DNA from: Rhodobiaceae bacterium
GTDB lineage: Bacteria > Pseudomonadota > Alphaproteobacteria > RS24
DNA length: 64,000 bases
Direction: 5' to 3'
Assembly (NCBI GenBank): GCA_018673175.1
Contig: JABHDF010000026.1
Location: forward strand, 24,599-88,598
Under the pieces are notes generated by a model. The model saw only the letters and a list, made by a program, of their open reading frames with translations, ran no database searches and was not told where the DNA came from. This document shows positions 55,382 through 63,862 of the stretch, one piece after another (the first letter of the stretch is position 1; each line of letters begins with the position of its first letter). The translations under genes were made by a program, and so were the position numbers.

Positions 55382-56914
55382 ATGTCTAAGTTTGCTTCGC
55401 TTGGTCTCTCCAAGCAACTGGCCGAAACGCTTGAAAAAAGCGGTTATTCGGAACCGACACCGATTCAAGAAAAAACCATTCCTGAGCTGCTCAAAGGCCG
55501 CGACGTGGTGGGTATTGCTCAAACCGGAACGGGCAAAACGGCTGCCTTTGTGCTGCCGATTTTGGAAATGTTGATACAAGCCAAAACGCCGGTAGAGCCC
55601 AAACGCTGCACGGCCCTGATTGTCGTGCCAACGCGCGAATTGGCCAGTCAGATTGACGATAACATCGGCAAATATGGCGAGAAAATTTATCATCAGCGCG
55701 CCACCATTGTGGGCGGCATGAAATACCCGCCACAAGTGAAGAAATTGTTTCGGGGTCTCGACATTATGGTCGCCACGCCCGGGCGTTTGGAAGACCACAT
55801 AAAACAAGGCACGATTTCGCTGCAAGACACAAAAATTGTGGTGCTGGATGAAGCCGACCAAATGATGGACTTAGGGTTTTTCCCCGCCATTCGCAGAATT
55901 ATGCGCAAAGCGCCGCAAGATCGCCAAACCATTCTTTTGTCGGCCACCATGCCAAAAGAAATTCGCAAACTCGCCAATGAGTTCCTCAACGATCCGGTCG
56001 ATGTGCAGGTGGCCAAACAAGGCACGCCCATCGAGAAGATTGAGCAGATGGTCTACCTGATGGATCGTGCGAGCAAGCGGCCGTTTTTGCTGGCGCAATT
56101 GGAAAATGAGTTCCGCACGATTGTGTTTACGCGCACCAAACATGGGGCCAATGATTTGGTCACGTTTTTGAAGAAAAAAGGCGTCCTTGCCTCAGCCATT
56201 CATGGCAATAAAAGCCAAGCGCAGCGCCAGCGCGCGCTTGATTTATTCCGCTCGGGCAAAGAGCATATTCTGGTCGCCACCGATGTGGCAGCGCGTGGCA
56301 TTGATATTCCTGATGTGTCTTTGGTGGTCAATTATGACCCGCCGATGCAGCCAGAAAGTTACGTTCACCGCATTGGCCGTACCGCGCGCGCCGGACGCGA
56401 AGGCCGCGCCATTACGCTATGTGCGCCCGACGAGAAAAAACGGATGCGCGATGTTGAGCGTCTCACAAAGCTGAGCCTGCCGACGCAAAATGTGACCGTC
56501 GCTATGCGCGAAATGAAAGCTCCGGACGCGGCCAAGGATGGTGACGCATCAGCCCAAGAGGGTGTGGAAGTGCCAGCCACCAAAACTTTGAGTGACTTCG
56601 AAGACGGCTCGATGCCGCCACGGCCAAAGCGCAAGCAAGGCAAGAAGCCGCGCAATAGGGATAAAGGCAATTGGGAAGGCAAACCACAAGGCAAAAGCGA
56701 CGGCAAGCCCGGCGGAAAACCAGGTGGGAAACCAGGTGGTTTTAAAGGTAAAGCCAGCGGAAAACCCGGTGGAAAACCCAGTGGAAAACCAGGTGGAAAA
56801 CCCGGCGGATTTAAAGGCAAGCCCGGCGCAAAACCAGGCGGCAAGAAGCCCGGTCATCGCGGCAGTCGGCCTACAGGGTCTGGCGGCAAGCCACAGGGCA
56901 ACCGCTCCGACTAG
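55382..56914 (+). CDS. DEAD-box RNA helicase (RhlE-like) with repetitive basic tail
   Basis: 510 residues. The Q motif (GYSEPTPIQ), Walker A AQTGTGKT (46-53), PTRELA, DEAD box in VVLDEADQMMDLG, SAT, and the motif VI HRIGRTARAGREG are all intact. From about 415 onward the protein is a low-complexity tail of Lys, Gly, Pro and Arg with GKPGG/GKPSG repeats, presumably RNA-binding. RhlE-type helicases help ribosome assembly and RNA decay, often in the cold. The 205-bp AT-rich leader includes a TAGGA-AAA-TCCTA hairpin next to the ribosome site (see findings). Confidence 0.93.
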   Translation: MSKFASLGLSKQLAETLEKSGYSEPTPIQEKTIPELLKGRDVVGIAQTGTGKTAAFVLPILEMLIQAKTPVEPKRCTALIVVPTRELASQIDDNIGKYGEKIYHQRATIVGGMKYPPQVKKLFRGLDIMVATPGRLEDHIKQGTISLQDTKIVVLDEADQMMDLGFFPAIRRIMRKAPQDRQTILLSATMPKEIRKLANEFLNDPVDVQVAKQGTPIEKIEQMVYLMDRASKRPFLLAQLENEFRTIVFTRTKHGANDLVTFLKKKGVLASAIHGNKSQAQRQRALDLFRSGKEHILVATDVAARGIDIPDVSLVVNYDPPMQPESYVHRIGRTARAGREGRAITLCAPDEKKRMRDVERLTKLSLPTQNVTVAMREMKAPDAAKDGDASAQEGVEVPATKTLSDFEDGSMPPRPKRKQGKKPRNRDKGNWEGKPQGKSDGKPGGKPGGKPGGFKGKASGKPGGKPSGKPGGKPGGFKGKPGAKPGGKKPGHRGSRPTGSGGKPQGNRSD

Positions 56915-56920
56915 ATTTTT

Positions 56921-57394
56921 CTAGGCTGATTTTTTCAAAAATCCGCGGCCCATTTGGGCAGCGATATAAAGCGTCACGACCGCTGCCACCACGGCTAGCG
57001 TATAGCCAATGACGCCCAAAACATTTGAGCTGCCCAAAGCATTATCGCTGAAAGACAAAGCGCGCGATCCCGATGCATTGCCCGTCCAATAAAAGATGGT
57101 ATTGCTCCAGCCGGCAAAAATAATTCCTTTGGCGAACACCTGCGCGCGCGCCATAGCCAATCCGCAATGCGGCAAGGCAAACGCCATGGCTACCATCAGC
57201 AGACAATTGCTAATGCCACCCGCATGGGCGCGAACCCATCCGTCGGTGGTGCCAAACATTGGCACGTTAACGAAAACGCCCGGCACAAGTTCCAACCCGC
57301 CGATGAGGCTGATGGCCAGCATAAAGCCGCAAACCAGGCCGACGACTAAAACCCACATTGCGTGGCCGAGTAATTGTTTTTGATAGGCTTCCAT
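56921..57394 (-). CDS. Styrene-oxide-isomerase-like (StyC-type) membrane protein
   Basis: 157 residues with four hydrophobic segments (about 13-35, 62-78, 90-106 and 127-147). It aligns by eye with StyC: a GHAMW start region, LIGGLELVPG, the segment DGWVRAHAGGISNCLL (His57, Asn63), FAGWSNTIFYWTGN (Tyr102) and LSFSDNALGSSN. StyC is a heme-b membrane isomerase whose ligand histidine and nearby Asn and Tyr correspond to these positions. It is a homologue, and no other styrene genes (styAB, styD) are present, so the physiological epoxide or other substrate is unknown. It is tail-to-tail with the helicase gene. Confidence 0.7.
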   Translation of the reverse strand: MEAYQKQLLGHAMWVLVVGLVCGFMLAISLIGGLELVPGVFVNVPMFGTTDGWVRAHAGGISNCLLMVAMAFALPHCGLAMARAQVFAKGIIFAGWSNTIFYWTGNASGSRALSFSDNALGSSNVLGVIGYTLAVVAAVVTLYIAAQMGRGFLKKSA

Positions 57395-57542
57395 TTGGCT
57401 CTCCCGATCGGGCAGGAAGAAAGCGGATTTGCCGAGTTTGGAGGCTTCAGCGGCTTTCTTTTTCTGCGACTTAGATTATGCTTCTAGCCAAAGTTAGGGC
57501 TATTTATCCGATAGGGTCAAGCCATCAGGGAGGCAACGACGC

Positions 57543-58679
57543 GTGAAAAAGATAATGCTACTGGGCTCGGGCGAGCTAGGCCGCGAGTTAACCATCAGCT
57601 TGAAGCGTTTGGGCTGCACGGTGGTGGCCTGTGACCGCTATGAAAATGCGCCCGCCATGCAAGTGGCCGACCAAGCGCTTGTCTTCGATATGCTGGACGC
57701 CGAACACTTGCGCGCCCATGTGAAAAGCGTCGACCCAGACCTTGTGGTGCCCGAGATTGAAGCTATCAACACTCAGGTTTTGCTGGAACTGGAAGCCGAG
57801 CGGACGATTGTGCCCTCGGCGCGCGCCGTCGATTTAACGATGAACCGAGACCGCATCCGAGACCGTGCCGCCGAACTGGGTCTGCCGACCGCGAAATATC
57901 AATATGCCGAAAATCTGGACGAGCTGCTGCAAGGCTATCGTGAAATGAATTTGCGCGCGGTGGTAAAACCAGTGATGAGCTCGTCCGGCAAAGGCCAATC
58001 GACGATTGAGGCAGGCGATGAAGCGGGCGCGCGCGCGGCGTGGCATCACGGTGTGGAGAATATGCGCGGCGATCGGCCGAAAGTGATTATCGAAGAATTT
58101 ATCGACTTTGATTATGAAATTACGCTTTTGACCCTTCGGCAAAAAAACGCGGAGACGGTGTTTTGTCCGGTGATCCGCCACGAGCAAGTTGATGGCGATT
58201 TCAAACGCAGCGAGCAGGGCACATTTGATATGGGCGCTTTGGAAGCCCAAGCCCAAAATATGGCGCGCCAGATTACCGACGATTTGCAAGGCTATGGTCT
58301 GTTTGGTGTGGAGTTTTTTGTGCGCGGCCAAGAGGTGATTTTCTCGGAGCTGAGCCCGCGCCCGCATGATACGGGCCTGCTGACGCTGTATACGCAAAAC
58401 CTATCGGAGTTTGATTTACACGCCCGCGCGATTTTGCATTTGCCGATTAGCGACATCACTTTATTGCGCCCAGGCGCTTGCCACACGATAAACGCCGAGC
58501 AAGCGAGTGACAGCTACACAATTGAAAACATTGCAAAAGTTGAGGCTATTCCGCAAGTCGAAGCGATGCATTTTAACAAACCAAGCGCCTATCCCAACCG
58601 ACGTCTGGGTATTGTTTTTGCGCCAGATGCGCCAACGGCCGAGCTGGCCCGCAGCCATATAACCATCACCTATAGCTAG
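57543..58679 (+). CDS. purT: Formate-dependent phosphoribosylglycinamide formyltransferase PurT
   Basis: 378 residues. The N-terminal ATP-grasp preATP fold begins MKKIMLLGSGELGRELTISLKRLG. The GRAM-like VKPVMSSSGKGQS, EEFIDFDYEITLLTLR, GLFGVEFFVRGQEVIFSELSPRPHDTG are PurT signatures. It formylates GAR with formate and ATP, an alternative to folate-dependent PurN. A GTG start is used, with AGGGAGG upstream. It lies apart from purA and may be read together with the enoyl-CoA hydratase gene 8 bp downstream. Confidence 0.96.
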   Translation: MKKIMLLGSGELGRELTISLKRLGCTVVACDRYENAPAMQVADQALVFDMLDAEHLRAHVKSVDPDLVVPEIEAINTQVLLELEAERTIVPSARAVDLTMNRDRIRDRAAELGLPTAKYQYAENLDELLQGYREMNLRAVVKPVMSSSGKGQSTIEAGDEAGARAAWHHGVENMRGDRPKVIIEEFIDFDYEITLLTLRQKNAETVFCPVIRHEQVDGDFKRSEQGTFDMGALEAQAQNMARQITDDLQGYGLFGVEFFVRGQEVIFSELSPRPHDTGLLTLYTQNLSEFDLHARAILHLPISDITLLRPGACHTINAEQASDSYTIENIAKVEAIPQVEAMHFNKPSAYPNRRLGIVFAPDAPTAELARSHITITYS

Positions 58680-58687
58680 GAAAAGTC

Positions 58688-59452
58688 ATGGATATTATTG
58701 TTGAGCAAAAGGCTCAAGTCACCTGCATTACGCTGAACCGCCCCGCTGCGATGAACGCGATTACGCCCGATATGCATGAGGGGTTGCACGCCGCTTTTGA
58801 TGCTTTTGCCGCCGATGACAGCCAGCGTATTTGTGTGGTTAAGGGCGCAGGCGACAGAGCCTTTTGTGCGGGCAGCGATTTAAAAACCGTCGACCAGCAG
58901 GGCGCCTATCCCAGCTCTGGCTATGCCGGACTGATTAAACGCTATGACCTTAACAAACCGATTATCGCTGCCGTCAACGGGTTGGCGCTCGGCGGTGGTT
59001 TCGAAATTGCTTTGGCCTGCGATATCATTGTTGCCAGTGAAACTGCCAGTTTCGGATTGCCCGAACCCTTGGCGGGCGTGGTGGCTTTGGGCGGCGGCTT
59101 ACATCGTTTGCCGCGCCAGATTGGGTTGAAGCAAGCCATGGGGATGATTTTAACGGGTCAGCGCGTCGATGCTATCAAGGCGGAAAGCCTTGGGTTGGTC
59201 AATCAAGTGGTGGCACCCGAGGCGTTGGATGAGGCGGTGGCAACATGGTGTGAAGCGATTTTAAAAGCCTCGCCGATGGCCGTTCGCGCCTCGAAACAGA
59301 CGGTCCTGCGCGGGCTCGATGAGCCGAGTTTGGCGCAGGCCTTAAAAAACCAAGGCGGCTATCCGGCTTATCGCGACTGGGCAAAAAGCGACGATGCGCG
59401 CGAGGGCCCACGTGCCTTTGCCGAAAAACGCAGCCCCAAGTGGCAGGTGTGA
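58688..59452 (+). CDS. Enoyl-CoA hydratase/isomerase (crotonase) family protein
   Basis: 254 residues. The oxyanion-hole segments GDRAFCAGSDLK and NGLALGGGFEIALACDII are present, and the glutamate of FGLPEPLAGVVALGG aligns with a crotonase catalytic Glu. The RLPRQIG-KQAMGMILTGQRVDA segment is standard. Substrate unknown; it may act in fatty acid, aromatic or terpene catabolism. It starts 8 bp after purT, and the next gene starts within 3 bp of its stop. Confidence 0.9.
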   Translation: MDIIVEQKAQVTCITLNRPAAMNAITPDMHEGLHAAFDAFAADDSQRICVVKGAGDRAFCAGSDLKTVDQQGAYPSSGYAGLIKRYDLNKPIIAAVNGLALGGGFEIALACDIIVASETASFGLPEPLAGVVALGGGLHRLPRQIGLKQAMGMILTGQRVDAIKAESLGLVNQVVAPEALDEAVATWCEAILKASPMAVRASKQTVLRGLDEPSLAQALKNQGGYPAYRDWAKSDDAREGPRAFAEKRSPKWQV

Positions 59453-59454
59453 AG

Positions 59455-60684
59455 ATGACGCGCCCTGGTTTTTTCTTTGGTTGGTTGGTGCTTGTGGCCA
59501 TTGGCTACAGTCTGTTCATTGGCGCAGGCATGATTTTTTATGCGATGTCGGTTTTGCTAGAGACCATTGTCGCCGCCACGGGCTATAGCGTTGCGCAAAT
59601 TTCGGCTGCCAATACGCTTTTTCTGATAGCCGCGGGCTTTGCGGGCATTGGCGTGGGCGAATTAATCTCGCGCTATGATGTGCGCTATTGCGTGGTCATT
59701 GGCACGCTGGTGATTGCGGGTGCCTATGCTTTATTGCCAAGGGTTTCGAGCCTGCCGGATGTTTACGGCGTCTATGTTCTTTTGGGGATAGGCTATTCGA
59801 TGACGGCGCTGGTGCCAGCCACCACTTTGGTGGCGCGTTGGTTTGTTCGTCGCCGCGCTTTGGGGTTGGCGCTCACGCAATCGGGCTTGTCTTTGGGCGG
59901 TGTTTTATTGACACCGGCTCTGGCGCAAATGCTGAAAACAGGCGGCCTAGAAGCACTGGATAGTGCTTGGGTGTTTTGGGTCATTCTGGCCAATGTACCG
60001 CTAACGCTCGCGTTGATGCGCCCCAGTCCCCAAGCCATGGGGTTGATGCCCGATGGCGATGCCCAAGACGGGCAGAGCGAAGACACAATGAGCGAAGGAC
60101 TGAGCGCGGGCGAAGCCTTGCGCTCGCGGTTTTTCCGCTGGTCGGCCAGCGCCTCTATTTTGGCATTAATGGCGCAAGTGGGCACCATCGCGCATGTTTT
60201 CAAATGGGGTCTCGAGCGCGCTGATGCCGAAACGGCGGCGATTACCATTGCCTCGGTAGCCTTTTGTTCGCTGGTCGGGCGGCTGATTTGTGGCGCCCTT
60301 TTAGACCGTCTCAATTTGTTTAAATTCGTCCTCAGCGTTTACCTGCTGCAGGCGGCTACGCTTTTTGCCATGTCGATGGCGCAAGGCGAGGTGGCGGTTT
60401 TGGCCATGACCATTGTCTTCGGCTTTACCGTTGGTAATATTTTAATGGTGCAACCTTTGTTGGTGGCCGCCGCTTTTGGCTTGCGAGATTTTCCACGCAT
60501 ACTCAGCTATCAGCAATTGATTATGAATTTCGGCGTGGCCTCAGGGCCGATTGCCATCGGGGTGATTTACGATTTCGGCGGCGGCTATGGCAATGCGTTT
60601 TTGTTTGTCAGCCTCTGCAGCCTCGCCGCCTTTGGCGCCTTATGGATGGCACGCTCGCCCGATTTGGTGCAAGGCGCCGACTAA
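59455..60684 (+). CDS. MFS transporter
   Basis: 409 residues with about 12 membrane segments. It begins with FFFGWLVLVAIGYSLFIGAGMIFYAM. The loop VARWFVRRRALGLALTQSGLSLGG after helix 4 is typical of the monocarboxylate/oxalate-formate type, and GRLICGALLDRLN follows helix 8. A central loop (about 195-225) is acidic. It immediately follows the enoyl-CoA hydratase gene, so it may import or export a carboxylate handled by that enzyme. The ATG at 59455 is preferred to an earlier GTG at 59440. Confidence 0.88.
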   Translation: MTRPGFFFGWLVLVAIGYSLFIGAGMIFYAMSVLLETIVAATGYSVAQISAANTLFLIAAGFAGIGVGELISRYDVRYCVVIGTLVIAGAYALLPRVSSLPDVYGVYVLLGIGYSMTALVPATTLVARWFVRRRALGLALTQSGLSLGGVLLTPALAQMLKTGGLEALDSAWVFWVILANVPLTLALMRPSPQAMGLMPDGDAQDGQSEDTMSEGLSAGEALRSRFFRWSASASILALMAQVGTIAHVFKWGLERADAETAAITIASVAFCSLVGRLICGALLDRLNLFKFVLSVYLLQAATLFAMSMAQGEVAVLAMTIVFGFTVGNILMVQPLLVAAAFGLRDFPRILSYQQLIMNFGVASGPIAIGVIYDFGGGYGNAFLFVSLCSLAAFGALWMARSPDLVQGAD

Positions 60685-62030
60685 GCCTTAGGTCGCCAAG
60701 CGCCTCGGTAAATCGCCGTGACAATGATGCTCGCATAAATAACCAGGGCCACACCACTAACGGCAAAAATGGCTTCCACGCCGTAGCCTGCATAATGCAC
60801 CAAGGCCGAGGCCCCGCCGACCGATAAAACAAAACGCATCATCATCGCCCGAATGGGCCACGTCATAATGCCCGCGCCTTGGCTGGCGAAATATAAAATC
60901 AGCCCCATGCCCAAGAACGGATAAGCCGGCCCGACCAGTTGAATATAGGCTTTGGCGGTTTCATAGGCGATGGGGTTATCGGTGAAAATAGGTATCCAGC
61001 TTTGGGGAAAGAGCGCCAATAGGCCGCCCGCCACGCCGCATAAGAGTGCCACGCTGGCGACCCCATACCAGGCGGCACGCTCGGCGCGCTCAAAGTTACC
61101 GGCGCCAATATTCGTGCCAACGATGGTGGTTAGCGCGGTGCCGAAAGCAAAAATAATCGGCAACATAAGAAATTCAATCCGCGTGCCAATGCCATAGCCA
61201 GCCAGGGCTTCAGAGCCAAACGAGCCAACCAAAGCGGTAAGCCCCAAGATGGTGCCAACGGTCATGAGGGGGTTGATGCTGGCGGGGCGCGCAACTTTTA
61301 GTATTTCCTCGACGATGTCGCTCTGCCAGCCGAAATAGGCGCGCCGCAAGGGCGTTGAAGTTTTTTCGGAAGCCAAGCGAGCCCATAAAAACAGCCCCAT
61401 AATAAACGCCGAAACAACGCTAGAGACGGCGGCACCTGCCACGCCCAATTGCGGCATGCCAAATAGGCCCAGCACTAAAATGGCCGTGGTGGGCACTTGA
61501 ATGACGGCGCTCATAATCATCATTCTAGCGGGGAAACCCATGTCGCCAGCGCCGCGAAACACAGACCCCAGCACGGTGGAAAGCCACATGGTTATGCCGC
61601 CAGCAAAGAGAACCCAACAATAGGCCATGGCGGCTTCTAAAATGGCGCCTTCGCCACCGAGAAACATTAAAAACGAGCGACCAAAGAGAGCGAAAATAAG
61701 TAAGAACCCGAGCGCGCCGAGAGTGCCGCCATAGATGGCGTGCCAGACGAGTTTTTGCGCGCGCTCGCGATTGCCATTTCCCAAAGCCCGCGCCACGGCA
61801 GACGAAATAGCGCCGCCCAAGGCGCCGCCCGACATGGTCTGGGTGAGCATCAGGAGCGGAAACACCAAGGCAATGGCGGCCAGCGCCTCTGTGCCCAAGC
61901 GGCTGATAATCCAAACCTCGGTAAGATTAACCCCAGCTTGAATGGCAAAGGCCGCCGTATTGGGCGCGGTTAGCGAGAGTAGAAGTGGCAAGGGCGGTTT
62001 GTTCAATAGGGCGTGGGTGCGGGGGTCCAT
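60681..62030 (-). CDS. MATE family efflux transporter
   Basis: 449 residues with 12 membrane segments. The halves are related: SLTAPNTAAFAIQAGVNLTEVWIISRLGTEALAA opens the first, and IGTRIEFLMLPIIFAFGTALTTIVGTNIGAGNFERAERAAWYGVA lies in the second. This is the MATE signature; members export drugs or metabolites with Na+ or H+. The frame extends to 62099, but the GAGAG before ATG 62030 and the family's normal start favour the shorter form. It converges on the preceding MFS gene with a 4-base overlap. Confidence 0.92.
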   Translation of the reverse strand: MDPRTHALLNKPPLPLLLSLTAPNTAAFAIQAGVNLTEVWIISRLGTEALAAIALVFPLLMLTQTMSGGALGGAISSAVARALGNGNRERAQKLVWHAIYGGTLGALGFLLIFALFGRSFLMFLGGEGAILEAAMAYCWVLFAGGITMWLSTVLGSVFRGAGDMGFPARMMIMSAVIQVPTTAILVLGLFGMPQLGVAGAAVSSVVSAFIMGLFLWARLASEKTSTPLRRAYFGWQSDIVEEILKVARPASINPLMTVGTILGLTALVGSFGSEALAGYGIGTRIEFLMLPIIFAFGTALTTIVGTNIGAGNFERAERAAWYGVASVALLCGVAGGLLALFPQSWIPIFTDNPIAYETAKAYIQLVGPAYPFLGMGLILYFASQGAGIMTWPIRAMMMRFVLSVGGASALVHYAGYGVEAIFAVSGVALVIYASIIVTAIYRGAWRPKA

Positions 62031-62151
62031 AGAGGCTCTCATTGGAAAAGGAATTTTGCGTGTTACAAGCGAGCATAAGGCTTCGTATAAGCGCCACAAG
62101 TATTTGTTTTAGGCCGGATCCTTATTCGCGGCCCACATAAAAGGAGAGACC

Positions 62152-62379
62152 ATGACCCGTTTATCTATTTTTAAATGGCTCGGCACCAGCCTGGTGTTGA
62201 GCGGCATTTTGCTGACCAACCTGAATATATATCCGCTCAATATTATCATCCATGGTTCGGGCTCTCTGCTTTGGACCTGGGCAGGTTTCATTAGCAAAGA
62301 CCGCGCCTTGATGACTAATTTTGGACTGCAATTGCCTTTGTTTGGCGCGGGCTTTGCAAAAGTTATGGGCTGGATTTAG
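62152..62379 (+). CDS. Small two-span membrane protein
   Basis: 75 residues with hydrophobic stretches at about 8-25 (WLGTSLVLSGILLTNLN) and 52-70 (MTNFGLQLPLFGAGFAK), and a polar WAGFISKDRA in between. AAGGAGAGA precedes the ATG. It resembles the DUF6552-like small membrane proteins of alphaproteobacteria, but that is only an impression. Function unknown. It overlaps the cNMP-binding gene tail to tail by 4 bases. Confidence 0.65.
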   Translation: MTRLSIFKWLGTSLVLSGILLTNLNIYPLNIIIHGSGSLLWTWAGFISKDRALMTNFGLQLPLFGAGFAKVMGWI

Positions 62380-63032
62380 CTTACTTGCGAGCTGCGCCGC
62401 GCTTCATCGGTCGTTAGTTTTTCCGATAAGTCTTGGTTAAGCAAAGCGGTAAACGAAGCATTGAGGCTAGGGCGCTTTAGCGCTTTGCGCAGTTTTTTAA
62501 GTGGCCAAGTGATCAGCACGCTTCCCGCTTGCGCCTCTACGGTGGCCGTGGCGGCCCCGCCCTTGGCGAAAGACATTTCCCCAATCAGCGCATGATCGCC
62601 GACTTCAATTTGCGTGTCGTGGGTATGCACTTTGGCCGTGCCCGACACGATGTAATAAATCGCCGTGGTGGGGGCTCCCTCTTGGGTAAGCGATTTGTCG
62701 GTGTGGAGGGTTTCCCATTGGCTGATTTTCAGCAACCTGCGAAAGTCGGCCTTTGAAAATCCCTTGAGATGTTTGCCCAAGGTTTGCTCTTGCGGGGTAA
62801 GCGGCTTGGCCCATTGCTTGGTGAGGCTGCGCCAAATCACGACAAGGTTGGCCAAAACGGCCAAAGCAGCATAGCTGATGGCCCAGCCTGAGGTCAGCGT
62901 TTGGGCAGCAAGTCCATAGGTCAATAGGGCCGCGCCAAAGGCAAATAGCGCGCGCGATAAAATAATATCGAAAATGAAAAAGCCTAAAAAGAAGGCGCCT
63001 GCGCCTGCGTGGAGGAAATAAATCGGATCCAT
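62376..63032 (-). CDS. Membrane-anchored cyclic-nucleotide-binding-domain protein (Popeye-like layout)
   Basis: 218 residues: three hydrophobic segments in the first 70 residues, then a soluble domain with the cNMP-binding fold (FRRLLKISQWETLHTDKSLTQEG, then IYYIVSGTAKVHTHDTQIEVGDHALIGEMSF). The GEMSF and the beta-roll pattern match the cNMP-binding core, but the Arg that holds the cyclic phosphate in CRP (in 'RAAT') is replaced: here it reads AKGGAATATVEA. Ligand binding is therefore doubtful. The three-helix plus beta-roll layout is like the Popeye family. The start is taken at 63032. Confidence 0.75.
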   Translation of the reverse strand: MDPIYFLHAGAGAFFLGFFIFDIILSRALFAFGAALLTYGLAAQTLTSGWAISYAALAVLANLVVIWRSLTKQWAKPLTPQEQTLGKHLKGFSKADFRRLLKISQWETLHTDKSLTQEGAPTTAIYYIVSGTAKVHTHDTQIEVGDHALIGEMSFAKGGAATATVEAQAGSVLITWPLKKLRKALKRPSLNASFTALLNQDLSEKLTTDEARRSSQVS

Positions 63033-63129
63033 TTTTATTACTCTCGTTACCAAACCTTCGTTATACAGTCGTCACAATAGCTTATTTTTGATATTCCACC
63101 TATATTCTTAAGCATAAGGAGCCTACTAA

Positions 63130-63777
63130 ATGAAACACGCTGTTGCCCTACCTACGGACTTAATTCTTGGATATCAGTCTTGGAAAAAAGATGGCTTTGA
63201 ACGCCAATCCTCACGCTATTTAGAGCTGGCTGAAAAAGGCCAAAGCCCAAGCGCGATGGTTATTTCGTGTTGTGACAGCCGAGTGCAGGCGACGGAAATT
63301 TTTGGCACGGGAAGCGGCGAGTTTTTTTTGCACCGCAATGTTGCCAATCTGGTTCCGCCCTACGCGCCCAATAGCGACTTTCATGGCACGTCGGCGGCGG
63401 TGGAATATGCGGTGAAGGCTTTGAAAGTGCAGCATTTGATTGTTCTCGGGCACTCGCAGTGCGGCGGCGTGCAGGCTTGCTACGACATGTGCTCGGACGG
63501 GGTTAGCGCAGAGGAAGTTGAGTTTGAATTCGTCGGCCATTGGCTAGAAATGTTGCGCCCTGCCTTTGAGCGCATTGAGGCGCAAGAGGGCAATACGCGT
63601 ATTGCCGAGATGGGCCAAAAGGGTGTTTTGGGATCTTTGGAAAACCTGATGTTGTTTCCCTTTGTGGCCGAGGCCGTGGCCGCAAAAAAATTATCTTTGC
63701 ATGGGGCGTGGCACGATATCGGCAGCGGAAATCTATTCGCCTATAATCCGGACAGCCAAATTTTTGAACCTCAATAG
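63130..63777 (+). CDS. Beta-class carbonic anhydrase
   Basis: 215 residues. Zinc ligands C47 (SCCDSRVQA, with the D49/R51 dyad), H108 and C111 (LGHSQCGGVQA) are present. RNVANLVPPY is the family signature for the substrate pocket. It interconverts CO2 and bicarbonate. AAGGAGCC lies before the ATG. It follows a 97-bp gap after the divergent cNMP-binding gene, from which it may also be regulated. A bidirectional terminator follows. Confidence 0.95.
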   Translation: MKHAVALPTDLILGYQSWKKDGFERQSSRYLELAEKGQSPSAMVISCCDSRVQATEIFGTGSGEFFLHRNVANLVPPYAPNSDFHGTSAAVEYAVKALKVQHLIVLGHSQCGGVQACYDMCSDGVSAEEVEFEFVGHWLEMLRPAFERIEAQEGNTRIAEMGQKGVLGSLENLMLFPFVAEAVAAKKLSLHGAWHDIGSGNLFAYNPDSQIFEPQ

Positions 63778-63810
63778 GGGTGCGATAGGCCAACGAAAAG
63801 GCAAACAAAA

Positions 63811-63840
63811 AGGGGCGGCTCAAGGTTTGAGCCGCCCCTT
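63811..63840. terminator. Bidirectional terminator after carbonic anhydrase
   Basis: GGGGCGGCTCAA (63812-63823) pairs with TTGAGCCGCCCC (63827-63838) around GGT. A-rich sequence lies on the left and TTT on the right, so it can end both the carbonic anhydrase gene and the opposite receptor gene. Confidence 0.9.
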
Positions 63841-63862
63841 TGGTATTTGCAAGTTGCGTGGC

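Noticed and set aside
56690..56880. Regular repeats resembling a CRISPR array
   Set aside because: They are in-frame GKPGG codon repeats with no unique spacers and no cas genes nearby.
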